The translations under genes and the position numbers were made by a program. A model generated the notes under the pieces. The model saw only the letters and a list, made by a program, of their open reading frames with translations, was not told the DNA's origin and ran no database searches. Below, piece after piece: positions 1-8,887 of a stretch of 64,000 bases of DNA (positions are counted from its first letter, which is position 1; every line of letters starts with the position of its first letter). Source of the stretch: an uncultured Pseudohongiella sp. (GTDB lineage: Bacteria; Pseudomonadota; Gammaproteobacteria; Pseudomonadales; Pseudohongiellaceae); the NCBI GenBank assembly GCA_951812715.1, contig OX638323.1:1612001-1676000 (forward strand), written 5' to 3'.

Positions 1-164
1 GCCTCGACCAGATGCAACGCTATACCGGCGCCGACGCTGGAACCGCCGGGGATCTAGCCTCTCGGTTCAACGAGTTGCTGTCGATCGAAATCGCGCCGGA
101 ATTGCCGGTGCTGAATCAGTCGCTGAATCTGATCGGCGAATTCCTGGCCGGCGAGCCGCGATGA
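1..164 (+). CDS. hemX: HemX-like protein, C-terminal end (partial)
   Basis: An open frame enters from the left edge (frame begins at base 3) and ends at a TGA that overlaps the next start codon as ATGA. The last residues include IEIAPELPVLNQSL, which resembles the end of HemX-type proteins, the membrane-anchored homologues of uroporphyrinogen-III methyltransferase that precede hemY in hemCDXY operons. The assignment rests mainly on synteny with hemY and on this short tail. Only about 53 residues are visible, so domains cannot be checked. Confidence 0.7.
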   Translation, partial: LDQMQRYTGADAGTAGDLASRFNELLSIEIAPELPVLNQSLNLIGEFLAGEPR

Positions 165-1453
165 TACGGCTGTTTGTTTATGCCCTGGCGGCCATCGTCC
201 TGGCGCTGCTGGTCATCGTGTTCACGGATTTCCCCGCCGACCCCGGCTATCTGCTCATTGCTTTCGGCGACTACACTTTCGAAACCAGCGTGCTCGCCCT
301 GGCGCTGGCCGTGGCCTTCATCTATCTGCTCTATCGTTTGTTGCGAGTGCTGCTGAACTGGATCAACCCATGGCGCTGGGGGCACATGAGCGCGCGCATG
401 AGCCGGCGCTTTGGCGCCCTGTTCAATTCCAGCCGCCGTAGCAAGACCCAGGAAGGCATGTTGGCCCTTTTTCGCGGCAACTGGCAGTCGGCCTACAACT
501 TGCTAATGCAGGGCAACGGTGAGCGCGAGGCGAGCGCCGTCAACTACCTGGGCGCCGCATTCGCGGCGCACAAGCTCGAACAGCCCGAGCTTTGGGCCAC
601 TTGCCTGGAAACCGCCGAGCGGCGTTATCCCCAGGCGCGCTCGACGGCGGGTATCGTGCGCGCCCACCTGTTGCAGCGCGGCGGTCAGTCCGAACAGGCC
701 TTGAAAACGATCAACAGCTTGCGCAAGTCGGTGCTGAACGACACCGCCTTGATGAGCCTGCTGAAACAGGTCTATATCGATCTCGAAGACTGGGATGAAC
801 TGGAAAAGCTGCTGCCGGTGCTGGACCGCAACAAGATGCTCAAGGAAGCAGAGAGCCGCCGTCTGCGCCGGCATATCTTCGCCCAGCGCCTGCATGCCGC
901 TGGCATAGGACGCGACGCTAGCCTCGACCGCGAAGAAAGCCTGAACAAGTTGCGGCAGATGTGGAAAAAAGCGCCTGACGAATTTCACCAGGCGCCCGCG
1001 CTGGTCAGCCAGTACTCTCGCCTCGCCTTGCGACAAGGCGGAGGCAAGGATGCGGCCGCGGCCATCGAACATGCACTGGCAACACGTTGGGACAACGAAC
1101 TGATCGAGCTTTACGGCAGCCTCGCGCTGGGCGATGACATGCGGCGGCTGAACCTCGCCGAGGAATGGGCGGGACGCAACGGGGAGTTGCGGCACCAGGA
1201 GCAAGCGGCCCTGCGACTCGCCCTCGGCCGCCTTTGTTTGCGTAACGAGTTGTGGGGCAAGGCGAAGGAGTACCTGCAAGCAAGTATCGGCGGCAAAGCC
1301 ACGGCGGCCGCCCACGGCGAACTGAGCCGCCTGCTCGAGAACCTCGGCGAAGCGGCAGCCGCGAAACGCCACCTTGACCAATACCGCAAACTGGCCGCGG
1401 AGCCATTGCCCGATTTGCCGCAACCGAATTTGCCAGCGCCCAGTCCAGATTGA
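161..1453 (+). CDS. hemY: HemY, inner-membrane TPR protein of the heme operon
   Basis: A 430-residue protein. Two hydrophobic segments at the N-terminus (roughly residues 3-23 and 40-65) are followed by the signature region around NWINPWRW and then by a long alpha-helical, TPR-like part ending in a Pro-rich tail. This is the layout of HemY proteins encoded at the end of hemCDXY. The start codon overlaps the hemX stop (ATGA), indicating translational coupling. HemY is thought to act at the inner membrane in late porphyrin metabolism, but its biochemical role is not settled. Confidence 0.9.
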   Translation: MIRLFVYALAAIVLALLVIVFTDFPADPGYLLIAFGDYTFETSVLALALAVAFIYLLYRLLRVLLNWINPWRWGHMSARMSRRFGALFNSSRRSKTQEGMLALFRGNWQSAYNLLMQGNGEREASAVNYLGAAFAAHKLEQPELWATCLETAERRYPQARSTAGIVRAHLLQRGGQSEQALKTINSLRKSVLNDTALMSLLKQVYIDLEDWDELEKLLPVLDRNKMLKEAESRRLRRHIFAQRLHAAGIGRDASLDREESLNKLRQMWKKAPDEFHQAPALVSQYSRLALRQGGGKDAAAAIEHALATRWDNELIELYGSLALGDDMRRLNLAEEWAGRNGELRHQEQAALRLALGRLCLRNELWGKAKEYLQASIGGKATAAAHGELSRLLENLGEAAAAKRHLDQYRKLAAEPLPDLPQPNLPAPSPD

Positions 1454-1784
1454 CCCACTAACCGATAAGGCTTGCTTCGTTCCAGCCGCCGGGCGCGACT
1501 CGGCGGCGCTCGGGCTGCGCGCGGAGCTGTCGCTTGGTGACCGCTTGCCCTGGGATTCATGTTGCAACCAAGTGCTTTCAGTGACTGCGCGAAGTGAGGG
1601 GCCGCGAGGGAGCGCCTGCGCGCATCATCAGAGTCGGCGCGTAGCGTGAAAGGCTTGAAGCGACGACGAACCGATTCGAACCTCGCCATGGATGGCAAGC
1701 CGAGGTTAAGCGCACAGGCGCTCATGCTCGCGGCCTCGCTCGAAGCCACGAATCCTCAAGTTCAGGGAAAATATCGCCCGCGAA
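1454..1784. other. Gap between hemY and ubiD, no gene seen
   Basis: This stretch separates the convergent 3' ends of hemY and ubiD. It holds only short frames with no recognisable family and GC-rich inverted patches such as GCCGCC...GGCGGC near 1482-1507. It may contain degenerate pieces of the dispersed repeats described elsewhere, but no clear alignment could be made by eye. Confidence 0.4.
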
Positions 1785-3251
1785 TCAATCAATGCCGAGC
1801 AGGGGCCAAAGTTCGTCGATTCTGGCTTTGACTTCCTTGCTCATCGCGATGGGCCGGCCCCATTTGCGGTCGGTTTCCGCTGGCCATTTGCTGGTTGCAT
1901 CCAATCCCATCTTGGAGCCGAGCCCGGCCACGGGAGAGGCGAAATCCAGATAGTCGATCGGGGTATTGTCGATCAGTACCGTGTCCCGGATCGGGTCCAT
2001 GCGGGTGGAGATAGCCCAGATCACCTCTTCCCAGCAGCGGATGTCGATGTCGTCATCGACCACGATGACGTATTTGGTATAGATGAACTGGCGCAGGAAG
2101 GACCACATTCCCATCATCACGCGCTTGGCGTGACCGGGATATCGCTTCTTGATGCTTGCCACCGCCAACCGATAGGAACACGCCTCCGGCGGCAGCCAGA
2201 AATCCACGATCTCCGGATACTGTTTCTGCAACAGCGGCACGAACACCTCGTTCAGCGCCACGCCTAGCATGGAAGGCTCATCGGGCGGCTTGCCGGTATA
2301 GGTGCTGTGATAGATGGGGTCGAGGCGATGGGTGATGCGTTCAATGGTGAAAACCGGAAAGGTCTCTACTTCATTGTAGTAACCGGTGTGATCGCCGTAG
2401 GGACCTTCTTGCGCGGTTTCGTCCGGATGAATAACGCCTTCGAGCACGATCTCGGCGCTTGCCGGCACTTGCAGATCGTTGCCGATCGATTGCGCTACCT
2501 CGGTCTTGCTACCGCGCAACAGTCCGGCGAAGGCATATTCGGACAGCGTATCGGGCACTGGCGTCACGGTGGCGAGAATGGTCGCCGGGTCGGCGCCCAG
2601 AGCGATGGATACCGGGAACGGCTGTCCAGGGTAGCGCGCTTTCCAGTCGCCAAAATCAAGCGCGCCGCCGCGATGGGCTAGCCAGCGCATGATTAGTTTG
2701 TTGCGCGCAAGCACCTGCATGCGATAAATGCCGAGATTCTGCCTTTCCTTTTCCGGCCCGCGCGTAATCACCAACGGCCAGGTCACCAGCGGCGCGGCGT
2801 CTTCCGGCCAACAGGTCTGCACGGGAAACATGCCGATATTGACATCATCGCCTTCGATAATTACTTCCTGACAAGGCGCTGATTTCTTCAGCGCCGGACT
2901 GATATGCAAGGCGCGACGGTAGTTAGGCAGATTTTCCCAAAGATCGTTCCAGCCTTTCGGCGGGACCGGTTCGCGCAGAAAAGCCAGCAGCTTGCCTACC
3001 TCGCGCAGGCCATCGAGGTCTTCGCGGCCCATGGCGAGCGCAATCCGGCGCGTGGTTCCGAACAGGTTGGCAAGCAGCGGGATTTTCGAAGCCTTGGGAT
3101 TTTCAAACAACAGCGCCGGCCCGCCAGCCCGCAGCGTGCGATCGCTAATCTCGGTGATTTCAAGAACCGGATCCACCTCGGCCGAGATACGCCGCAATTC
3201 GCCCTGCTGTTCCAGCAAAGCGATGAAATCACGCAAATCCCTGAACGCCAT
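1785..3251 (-). CDS. ubiD: UbiD, 4-hydroxy-3-polyprenylbenzoate decarboxylase
   Basis: A 488-residue protein of the size usual for UbiD. It opens with [22 protein letters not shown], split here as [13 protein letters not shown] and EQQGELRRI, a typical UbiD start, and contains the prFMN-pocket segments [13 protein letters not shown] and [15 protein letters not shown]. It decarboxylates the polyprenylated 4-hydroxybenzoate ring in ubiquinone synthesis and needs prenylated FMN from UbiX, which is not in this window. UbiA, the preceding pathway enzyme, is encoded separately near 44 kb. The gene lies downstream of rho on the same strand, with repeat copies R1-A and R2-a in between. Confidence 0.96.
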   Translation of the reverse strand: MAFRDLRDFIALLEQQGELRRISAEVDPVLEITEISDRTLRAGGPALLFENPKASKIPLLANLFGTTRRIALAMGREDLDGLREVGKLLAFLREPVPPKGWNDLWENLPNYRRALHISPALKKSAPCQEVIIEGDDVNIGMFPVQTCWPEDAAPLVTWPLVITRGPEKERQNLGIYRMQVLARNKLIMRWLAHRGGALDFGDWKARYPGQPFPVSIALGADPATILATVTPVPDTLSEYAFAGLLRGSKTEVAQSIGNDLQVPASAEIVLEGVIHPDETAQEGPYGDHTGYYNEVETFPVFTIERITHRLDPIYHSTYTGKPPDEPSMLGVALNEVFVPLLQKQYPEIVDFWLPPEACSYRLAVASIKKRYPGHAKRVMMGMWSFLRQFIYTKYVIVVDDDIDIRCWEEVIWAISTRMDPIRDTVLIDNTPIDYLDFASPVAGLGSKMGLDATSKWPAETDRKWGRPIAMSKEVKARIDELWPLLGID

Positions 3252-3424
3252 GAATCGGCCTCATCTCATCGCAGGGCAGGCTGCCGAAGCGCTGGGTATT
3301 CCGCGACCCATTGTAGTCGTTTCGCGCCTCGATCTCAGTTTGACCCAGCACGGTTCAATGCCATGCCCCGCATTCAATTGTTAGGCAAATCGCAAAGCAG
3401 CTCCGATGGCAAGCCGCTTCTCCA

Positions 3425-3503
3425 CGGCGCCAGTATGCGCCGCCGGATTCAATGCCGCCAGGCATTGTATCCGGGAGCAAAACAAACCGCGGTTTTGTTT
3501 TGC
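3425..3503. repeat. R1 multi-hairpin repeat, copy A
   Basis: Three inverted repeats follow one another. CGGCGC/GCGCCG is at 3425-3442. A 12-bp arm pair with one mismatch is at 3445-3472 (GGATTCAATGCC with GGCATTGTATCC). The family-defining GCAAAAC...GTTTTGC hairpin is at 3477-3503. The same order of hairpin types recurs in copies B-E near 27.0, 39.7, 47.6 and 56.7 kb. It lies between the ubiD start and the rho stop. Confidence 0.75.
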
Positions 3504-3518
3504 GTAAAGACAAGCTCA

Positions 3519-3596
3519 AGAGTGAGGGCAAGCGTTTTCCAAATGCAGCTTCGAGCGCAGTCTGAACGGCGCGGAGCCGTGCTCAGCGGCTGGACT
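3519..3596. repeat. R2 repeat, partial copy a
   Basis: The segment beginning GTGAGGGCAAGCG and ending GCTCAGCGGCTGGA matches the layout of the R2 copy at 7190-7260 (GAGGGCAAGCG ... GCTCAGTGGCTGGA) with moderate divergence. It directly follows R1 copy A, so the two repeat families are stacked in the rho-ubiD gap. Confidence 0.55.
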
Positions 3597-3613
3597 GGAC
3601 TTGTCCAATCAAA

Positions 3614-4873
3614 CTAGTTACGCCGCATGGACTTGAAGAATTCCTCGTTGGTCTTGGTGCTCTTCAACTTGTCGAGAATGAACTCCGTTGCCTGTACGTC
3701 TTCCATCGAGGAAAGCAGCTTGCGCAGGATCCACATGCGTTGCAGTTCTTCTTCAGTGGTTAGCAAGTCTTCGCGGCGGGTGCCGGAACGGCGCACATTA
3801 ATGGCGGGGTAAACGCGCTTTTCCGCGATCTTGCGATCAAGATGCAATTCCATGTTGCCGGTGCCCTTGAACTCCTCGTAGATCACTTCATCCATCTTGG
3901 AGCCGGTTTCGATCAGGGCAGTGGCGATGATCGTCAGGCTGCCGCCCTCTTCGAGGTTGCGCGCGGCGCCAAAAAAGCGCTTGGGCCGCTCCAGCGCGTG
4001 GGCGTCGACACCGCCGGTAAGCACCTTGCCGGATGAAGGGACGATAGTGTTATACGCCCGCGCCAGCCGCGTCATCGAATCGAGCAGGATGACCACGTCT
4101 TCCTTGTGTTCAACCAGACGCTTGGCTTTTTCGATGACCATTTCCGCCACCTGCACGTGCCGCGTCGGCGGCTCGTCGAAGGTGCTCGCCACCACCTCGC
4201 CGCGCACCGAGCGCTGCATTTCAGTGACTTCCTCGGGCCGCTCGTCGATCAGTAGCACGATCAGGCGGCATTCGGGGCTATTGCGGGTGATGGACTGGGC
4301 GATGTTTTGCAGAATCAGGGTCTTTCCGGCCTTGGGCGGGGACACGATCAATCCGCGTTGACCCTTGCCGATGGGCGCCGTCAGATCGATGATGCGCGCG
4401 CTCAGGTCTTCGGTGCTGCCGTTACCGATTTCAAGTCCGAGCCTGTCCTGGGGAAATAGCGGCGTGAGGTTTTCAAACAGGATTTTGTGCTTGGCGGTTT
4501 CGGGGACACTGAAATTGATTTCAGCGATCTTGAGCAGGGCGAAGTAGCGCTCGCCGTCTTTCGGGGGCCGAATCTTGCCGGAAACCGTGTCGCCGGTGCG
4601 TAAATTGAAGCGCCGGATCTGGCTGGGAGAAACATAGATGTCATCCGGGCCGGCGAGATAGGAAGAGTCCGCGGAACGCAAAAATCCGAAACCGTCCTGC
4701 AAAATCTCCAATACTCCATCGCCGTAGATGTCTTCGCCGTTCTTGGCGTGCTTTTTCAGCAGGAAGAAGATGATGTCCTGCTTGCGGGTCCGCGCCACGT
4801 TGTCGAGCCCCATTTCGTGAGCCGTGTCGAGGAGTTCGGCTATCGGTTTCTGCTTAAGTTCTGTCAAATTCAT
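3614..4873 (-). CDS. rho: Transcription termination factor Rho
   Basis: A 419-residue protein, the standard Rho length. It starts [15 protein letters not shown] (Rho N-terminal helical domain), continues into an RNA-binding cold-shock-like domain (about residues 50-125) and a RecA-type ATPase domain with the P-loop SPPKAGKT and [15 protein letters not shown]. It forms the hexameric RNA-dependent helicase that ends untranslated transcripts. A long leader (4874-5268) lies upstream, as is common for autoregulated rho genes. In many gammaproteobacteria trxA sits next to rho; here trxA is about 2.4 kb away. Confidence 0.98.
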   Translation of the reverse strand: MNLTELKQKPIAELLDTAHEMGLDNVARTRKQDIIFFLLKKHAKNGEDIYGDGVLEILQDGFGFLRSADSSYLAGPDDIYVSPSQIRRFNLRTGDTVSGKIRPPKDGERYFALLKIAEINFSVPETAKHKILFENLTPLFPQDRLGLEIGNGSTEDLSARIIDLTAPIGKGQRGLIVSPPKAGKTLILQNIAQSITRNSPECRLIVLLIDERPEEVTEMQRSVRGEVVASTFDEPPTRHVQVAEMVIEKAKRLVEHKEDVVILLDSMTRLARAYNTIVPSSGKVLTGGVDAHALERPKRFFGAARNLEEGGSLTIIATALIETGSKMDEVIYEEFKGTGNMELHLDRKIAEKRVYPAINVRRSGTRREDLLTTEEELQRMWILRKLLSSMEDVQATEFILDKLKSTKTNEEFFKSMRRN

Positions 4874-5268
4874 GAGGGATTGTTACCGCTTGAGTTTCTG
4901 GCCTGCCGGATCGTCTGGTCGGTCCGCGAAGCGCACGTGTTGGATGAAACCCGGCATACGGGCATATGAGGAATGTTCTGTTACCGCCGTCTACGGAATT
5001 TACGAATGAGCTTGAATCGGACCTGATCGGGACGAGTTTGCGCTCAGTGAATTAGTCCGGCAGGGGAACCCCTGCGCTTACACCTGTGGCCGCGATTCAG
5101 GGTCAGGATCCGGATCGGAGCTCTTATTATTTCCCAGCTTGCCGCCCCTTGGCAATCAATTCCGGAATTTCGACAGGCCCTGCCTACCTCGTTCCGACCG
5201 TCCGGGAAACTTTGGCGCGCAGTTTAATGCATAGTTTCCTGGATAACAAGCAAGCGCCGCGTACTTAC
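4874..5268. promoter_or_regulatory. rho leader/upstream region
   Basis: No gene is supported in these 395 bases between the rho start and the 3' end of the Lrp-type gene, which is on the same strand. The stretch contains a perfect 16-bp palindrome GCAGGGGAACCCCTGC at 5060-5075. Known rho genes are autoregulated through their leader, so this is the expected place for the rho promoter and attenuator, but no convincing -35/-10 pair was identified. Confidence 0.4.
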
Positions 5269-5757
5269 TCAGATTCGGTCGGCAAGTTTGTCGCCAAGCG
5301 GTAACTCGGTGATGTTCTTGATTTCGGTTACGGCCATGTGTGAGTGCAACTCGCGGACCAGCGGACTCGCGGCGAGCGTATTGCGCATGAAGTGTTCGTA
5401 GTGGCGAATGTCCCGGGTGACGATTTTCAGCATGTAATCCCAGATGCCGGCCATGGTGTAACACTCGATAATTTCTTCGTGACCGGTAATTTCCTGCTCA
5501 AAAGCCAGCAGGTTCTGGCGCCCCGTGGATGTCAGGTTGACGGTGGCGAACACTACAACGTCCAGGCCGAGGGAATTGCGGTCGAGCAAGGCTACGCAGC
5601 TCTTGATCAATCCTGACCGCTGCAGCCGATTGATGCGGCGCCAGCACGGCGATTGAGAAAGATTCACTCGTTCGGCGATGGCCGCCGTGCTTAGCGTGGC
5701 GTCCTCCTGCAGCAATCTCACGATGGCTCGATCATACTTGTCCAGTTCAATTGGCAT
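5269..5757 (-). CDS. Lrp/AsnC-family transcriptional regulator
   Basis: A 162-residue protein with an N-terminal winged helix-turn-helix (about residues 5-60, including LDKYDRAIVRLLQEDATLS and SQSPCWRRINRLQRSG) and a C-terminal RAM ligand-binding domain (ECYTMAGIWDYMLKIVTRD). It is transcribed divergently from the branched-chain amino-acid dehydrogenase 126 bp away. That arrangement suggests it is the local regulator of amino-acid catabolism, analogous to BkdR-type Lrp members. The effector is inferred from context only. Confidence 0.93.
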   Translation of the reverse strand: MPIELDKYDRAIVRLLQEDATLSTAAIAERVNLSQSPCWRRINRLQRSGLIKSCVALLDRNSLGLDVVVFATVNLTSTGRQNLLAFEQEITGHEEIIECYTMAGIWDYMLKIVTRDIRHYEHFMRNTLAASPLVRELHSHMAVTEIKNITELPLGDKLADRI

Positions 5758-5882
5758 AATTTTTCTGTTTTTGCGCTATTTGCAAATAATTTATCCAGAT
5801 GGTAAGCATATTTTCAACTTAATTAAATAATTTTGCTGCCGTTTTTGCGAGAAAATGCGCATTTCTTTTGCGGGAGCCCGGG
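5758..5882. promoter_or_regulatory. AT-rich divergent control region, Lrp gene / dehydrogenase
   Basis: These 125 bases between two divergent start codons are clearly more AT-rich than the flanks, with runs such as ACTTAATTAAATAATTTT near 5818-5834. Lrp-family proteins favour AT-rich curved DNA, so this is the likely shared operator. No exact Lrp consensus was assigned. Confidence 0.5.
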
Positions 5883-6947
5883 ATGAGCGTTTTTTCCAAT
5901 TCATCATTCAGCGAACATGAACTGGTCGCTTTTCACAACGATAACCGAAGCGGTCTGAAAGCGATAATCGCTGTGCATAGCAGCACGCTTGGACCGAGCG
6001 TCGGCGGCTGCCGCATGTACCCCTATGCCAGCGAAGAAGACGCTCTCCATGATGTGTTGCGGCTCTCCAGGGGAATGACCTACAAATCCGCTCTCGCCGG
6101 TCTGCCCTTCGGGGGCGGCAAATCCATCATTATCGGCGATCCCCGCAAGCAAAAAACCCGGGCGCTGCTCGAAGCCATGGGAGATTTTGTTCATTCCCTC
6201 GGCGGCCGCTACATAACGGCTGAAGACGTCGGCACCGGTGTTGCGGATATCCGCGCGATAGCTCAAAGAACGCCGTATGTGACCGGCCTGGAAGACACCC
6301 AGCATGGCGGCGACCCTTCGCCGAGCACCGCTCTTGGCGTGTTTCTCGGCATCCGCGCGGCGGTGCGCCACCGGTACGGAAAGGATAGCCTGAACGGCCT
6401 GACGATTTCGATACAGGGACTCGGTCACGTCGGTTATCGGCTTGCGCGCTTGCTCATCGAAGACGGTGCGACCGTCTATGGCGCCGACATCAATGCCGCC
6501 AACCTGGAGCTCGCTGTCGAGGAACTCGGCGTGCGTCCGGCAGCCAGTGACGAAGTGCTGTTTTTGCCCGTGGACGTAGTGGCGCCCTGTGCGATGGGAG
6601 CGGTCTGGAACCGGCGCAGCATCGCCAAACTCCGCGCTGGTATCATCTGTGGCGCCGCCAATAATCAACTGGCTACTCGTGAGGATGGCGACCGCCTCAG
6701 CCAACTGGACGTGCTTTACTGCCCGGACTTCCTGGTCAACGCCGGCGGCATCATCGAAGCGCACCACCAGCGCCAGGATTCCAGCGAGAGCGTCAGGCTC
6801 ACGCATATCAAGCGCATAGAAACCATACTCGCGGAAGTGCTCAAACTATCCTGCGAACGGCAGGTTTCCAGCGAATCGGTTGCCGAGGCAATGGCGGAAG
6901 ACATCCTGCGTGGCAAGGAAGGCGTAAACCACTCAATTGCCGCCTGA
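5883..6947 (+). CDS. Branched-chain/aromatic amino-acid dehydrogenase (Leu/Val/Phe type)
   Basis: A 354-residue NAD-dependent Glu/Leu/Phe/Val dehydrogenase. Visible features are the substrate-binding segment GGCRMYPY, the catalytic-lysine region LPFGGGKSIIIGD, ITAEDVGTGVADI, and a Rossmann fold IQGLGHVGYRLARLL. The ATG at 5883 is preferred over one 15 bp upstream because it is preceded by GGGAGCCCGGG and gives the family N-terminus. It oxidatively deaminates leucine, valine or phenylalanine to 2-oxo acids. The divergent Lrp-type gene is the probable regulator. Substrate preference cannot be read from the sequence. Confidence 0.93.
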   Translation: MSVFSNSSFSEHELVAFHNDNRSGLKAIIAVHSSTLGPSVGGCRMYPYASEEDALHDVLRLSRGMTYKSALAGLPFGGGKSIIIGDPRKQKTRALLEAMGDFVHSLGGRYITAEDVGTGVADIRAIAQRTPYVTGLEDTQHGGDPSPSTALGVFLGIRAAVRHRYGKDSLNGLTISIQGLGHVGYRLARLLIEDGATVYGADINAANLELAVEELGVRPAASDEVLFLPVDVVAPCAMGAVWNRRSIAKLRAGIICGAANNQLATREDGDRLSQLDVLYCPDFLVNAGGIIEAHHQRQDSSESVRLTHIKRIETILAEVLKLSCERQVSSESVAEAMAEDILRGKEGVNHSIAA

Positions 6948-6965
6948 TATCCAGCCGGTTTAGGG

Positions 6966-7260
6966 CGAGGGCAAGCGATTAAGGAGCGCCAGCTTCCTGC
7001 GCGGCCCGAACGCCGCCTAGCTGCGCTTGCTGGGTGAGACCCGATCGGCGTAGCCGAAGAAAAGCGCGGCTTTTCGAGGGTCGAACGGCTCAACATGAGT
7101 GAAAACGAGCGCTTTCGAAATCTTGCTTCGAGCGAGGATCGAACGATGCCGAGTTGTGTTCGGCGGCCGGACTGTCGAGACTGGAAGCTGGAACGAGGGC
7201 AAGCGACTACGAAGCGCTAGCTTCTTCGTGCGCGGCCCGAGCTGTGCTCAGTGGCTGGAA
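6966..7260. repeat. R2 multi-hairpin repeat, copy b (with partial second unit)
   Basis: This fills the 362-bp gap between the convergent dehydrogenase and trxA genes. Two adjacent stem-loops are clear: TCGGC/GCCGA at 7045-7057 and GAAAAGC/GCTTTTC at 7059-7075. They are flanked by the R2 blocks GAGGGCAAGCG, TCGAACGGCTC and a second partial unit at 7193-7260. The same blocks occur near 3.5, 11.0, 22.4 and 28.9 kb. Confidence 0.7.
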
Positions 7261-7309
7261 CGGCACCTGCTCCATCCTGTAGCGTTCATCGCTTTGATCG
7301 GGCCTGGAG

Positions 7310-7636
7310 TCAGATAAAGCCGTCGACAAAGGCCGCCAATTGCGACTTGGACAAGGCGCCGACCTTGGTGCCGGCTGCGTCGCCGTTATTGAACACGATC
7401 AGGGTCGGGATGCCGCGGATGCCGTATCTGGGCGCGGTTTCGGCATTGGCGTCCACATCCATCTTGCAGACTTTCAATTTGCCCTGGTATTCGTCGGCCA
7501 ACTCTTCGAGCACGGGCGCGATCATCTTGCAGGGTCCGCACCATTCCGCCCAAAAATCCACGAGAACGGGGCCATTGGCTTGCAGGACATCCTGCTCGAA
7601 ACTGCTGTCGGATACGTGAACGATATTGTCACTCAT
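7310..7636 (-). CDS. trxA: Thioredoxin 1
   Basis: A 108-residue thioredoxin with the active site WCGPCK in [14 protein letters not shown] and the cis-proline segment [10 protein letters not shown]. It reduces protein disulfides in the cytoplasm with electrons from thioredoxin reductase. AAGGAG sits just upstream of the ATG on the minus strand. It lies downstream of hemB on the same strand. Confidence 0.97.
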   Translation of the reverse strand: MSDNIVHVSDSSFEQDVLQANGPVLVDFWAEWCGPCKMIAPVLEELADEYQGKLKVCKMDVDANAETAPRYGIRGIPTLIVFNNGDAAGTKVGALSKSQLAAFVDGFI

Positions 7637-7661
7637 GGAAACTCCTTCAATAGAAATCCGG

Positions 7662-7678
7662 GGCCGGCCGGGCCGGCC
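7662..7678. repeat. Palindrome GGCCGGCC-G-GGCCGGCC between hemB and trxA
   Basis: Two identical self-complementary octamers GGCCGGCC are separated by one G, 26 bp upstream of the trxA start codon. This could form a strong stem at the end of the hemB transcript or in the trxA leader. No U-tract follows, so it is not a classical terminator. Confidence 0.5.
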
Positions 7679-7730
7679 AACTCAGGGGCGTATAATAAGG
7701 GCTGCGAGCCAGGATTCAAGTTGTTACGCT

Positions 7731-8753
<1,023 letters not shown>

Positions 8754-8887
8754 CTATATTAGCCGCGCGGCGGCGCAGGCTATAGCATAACCGAGTTCGC
8801 TCCGGGCCGTAACGCGGCGATCTCCGGAAGATTGCCGCGGCACAACACCTGCGATTTCGCGGCAATCTGCTGGCAAGGAATTTCTGC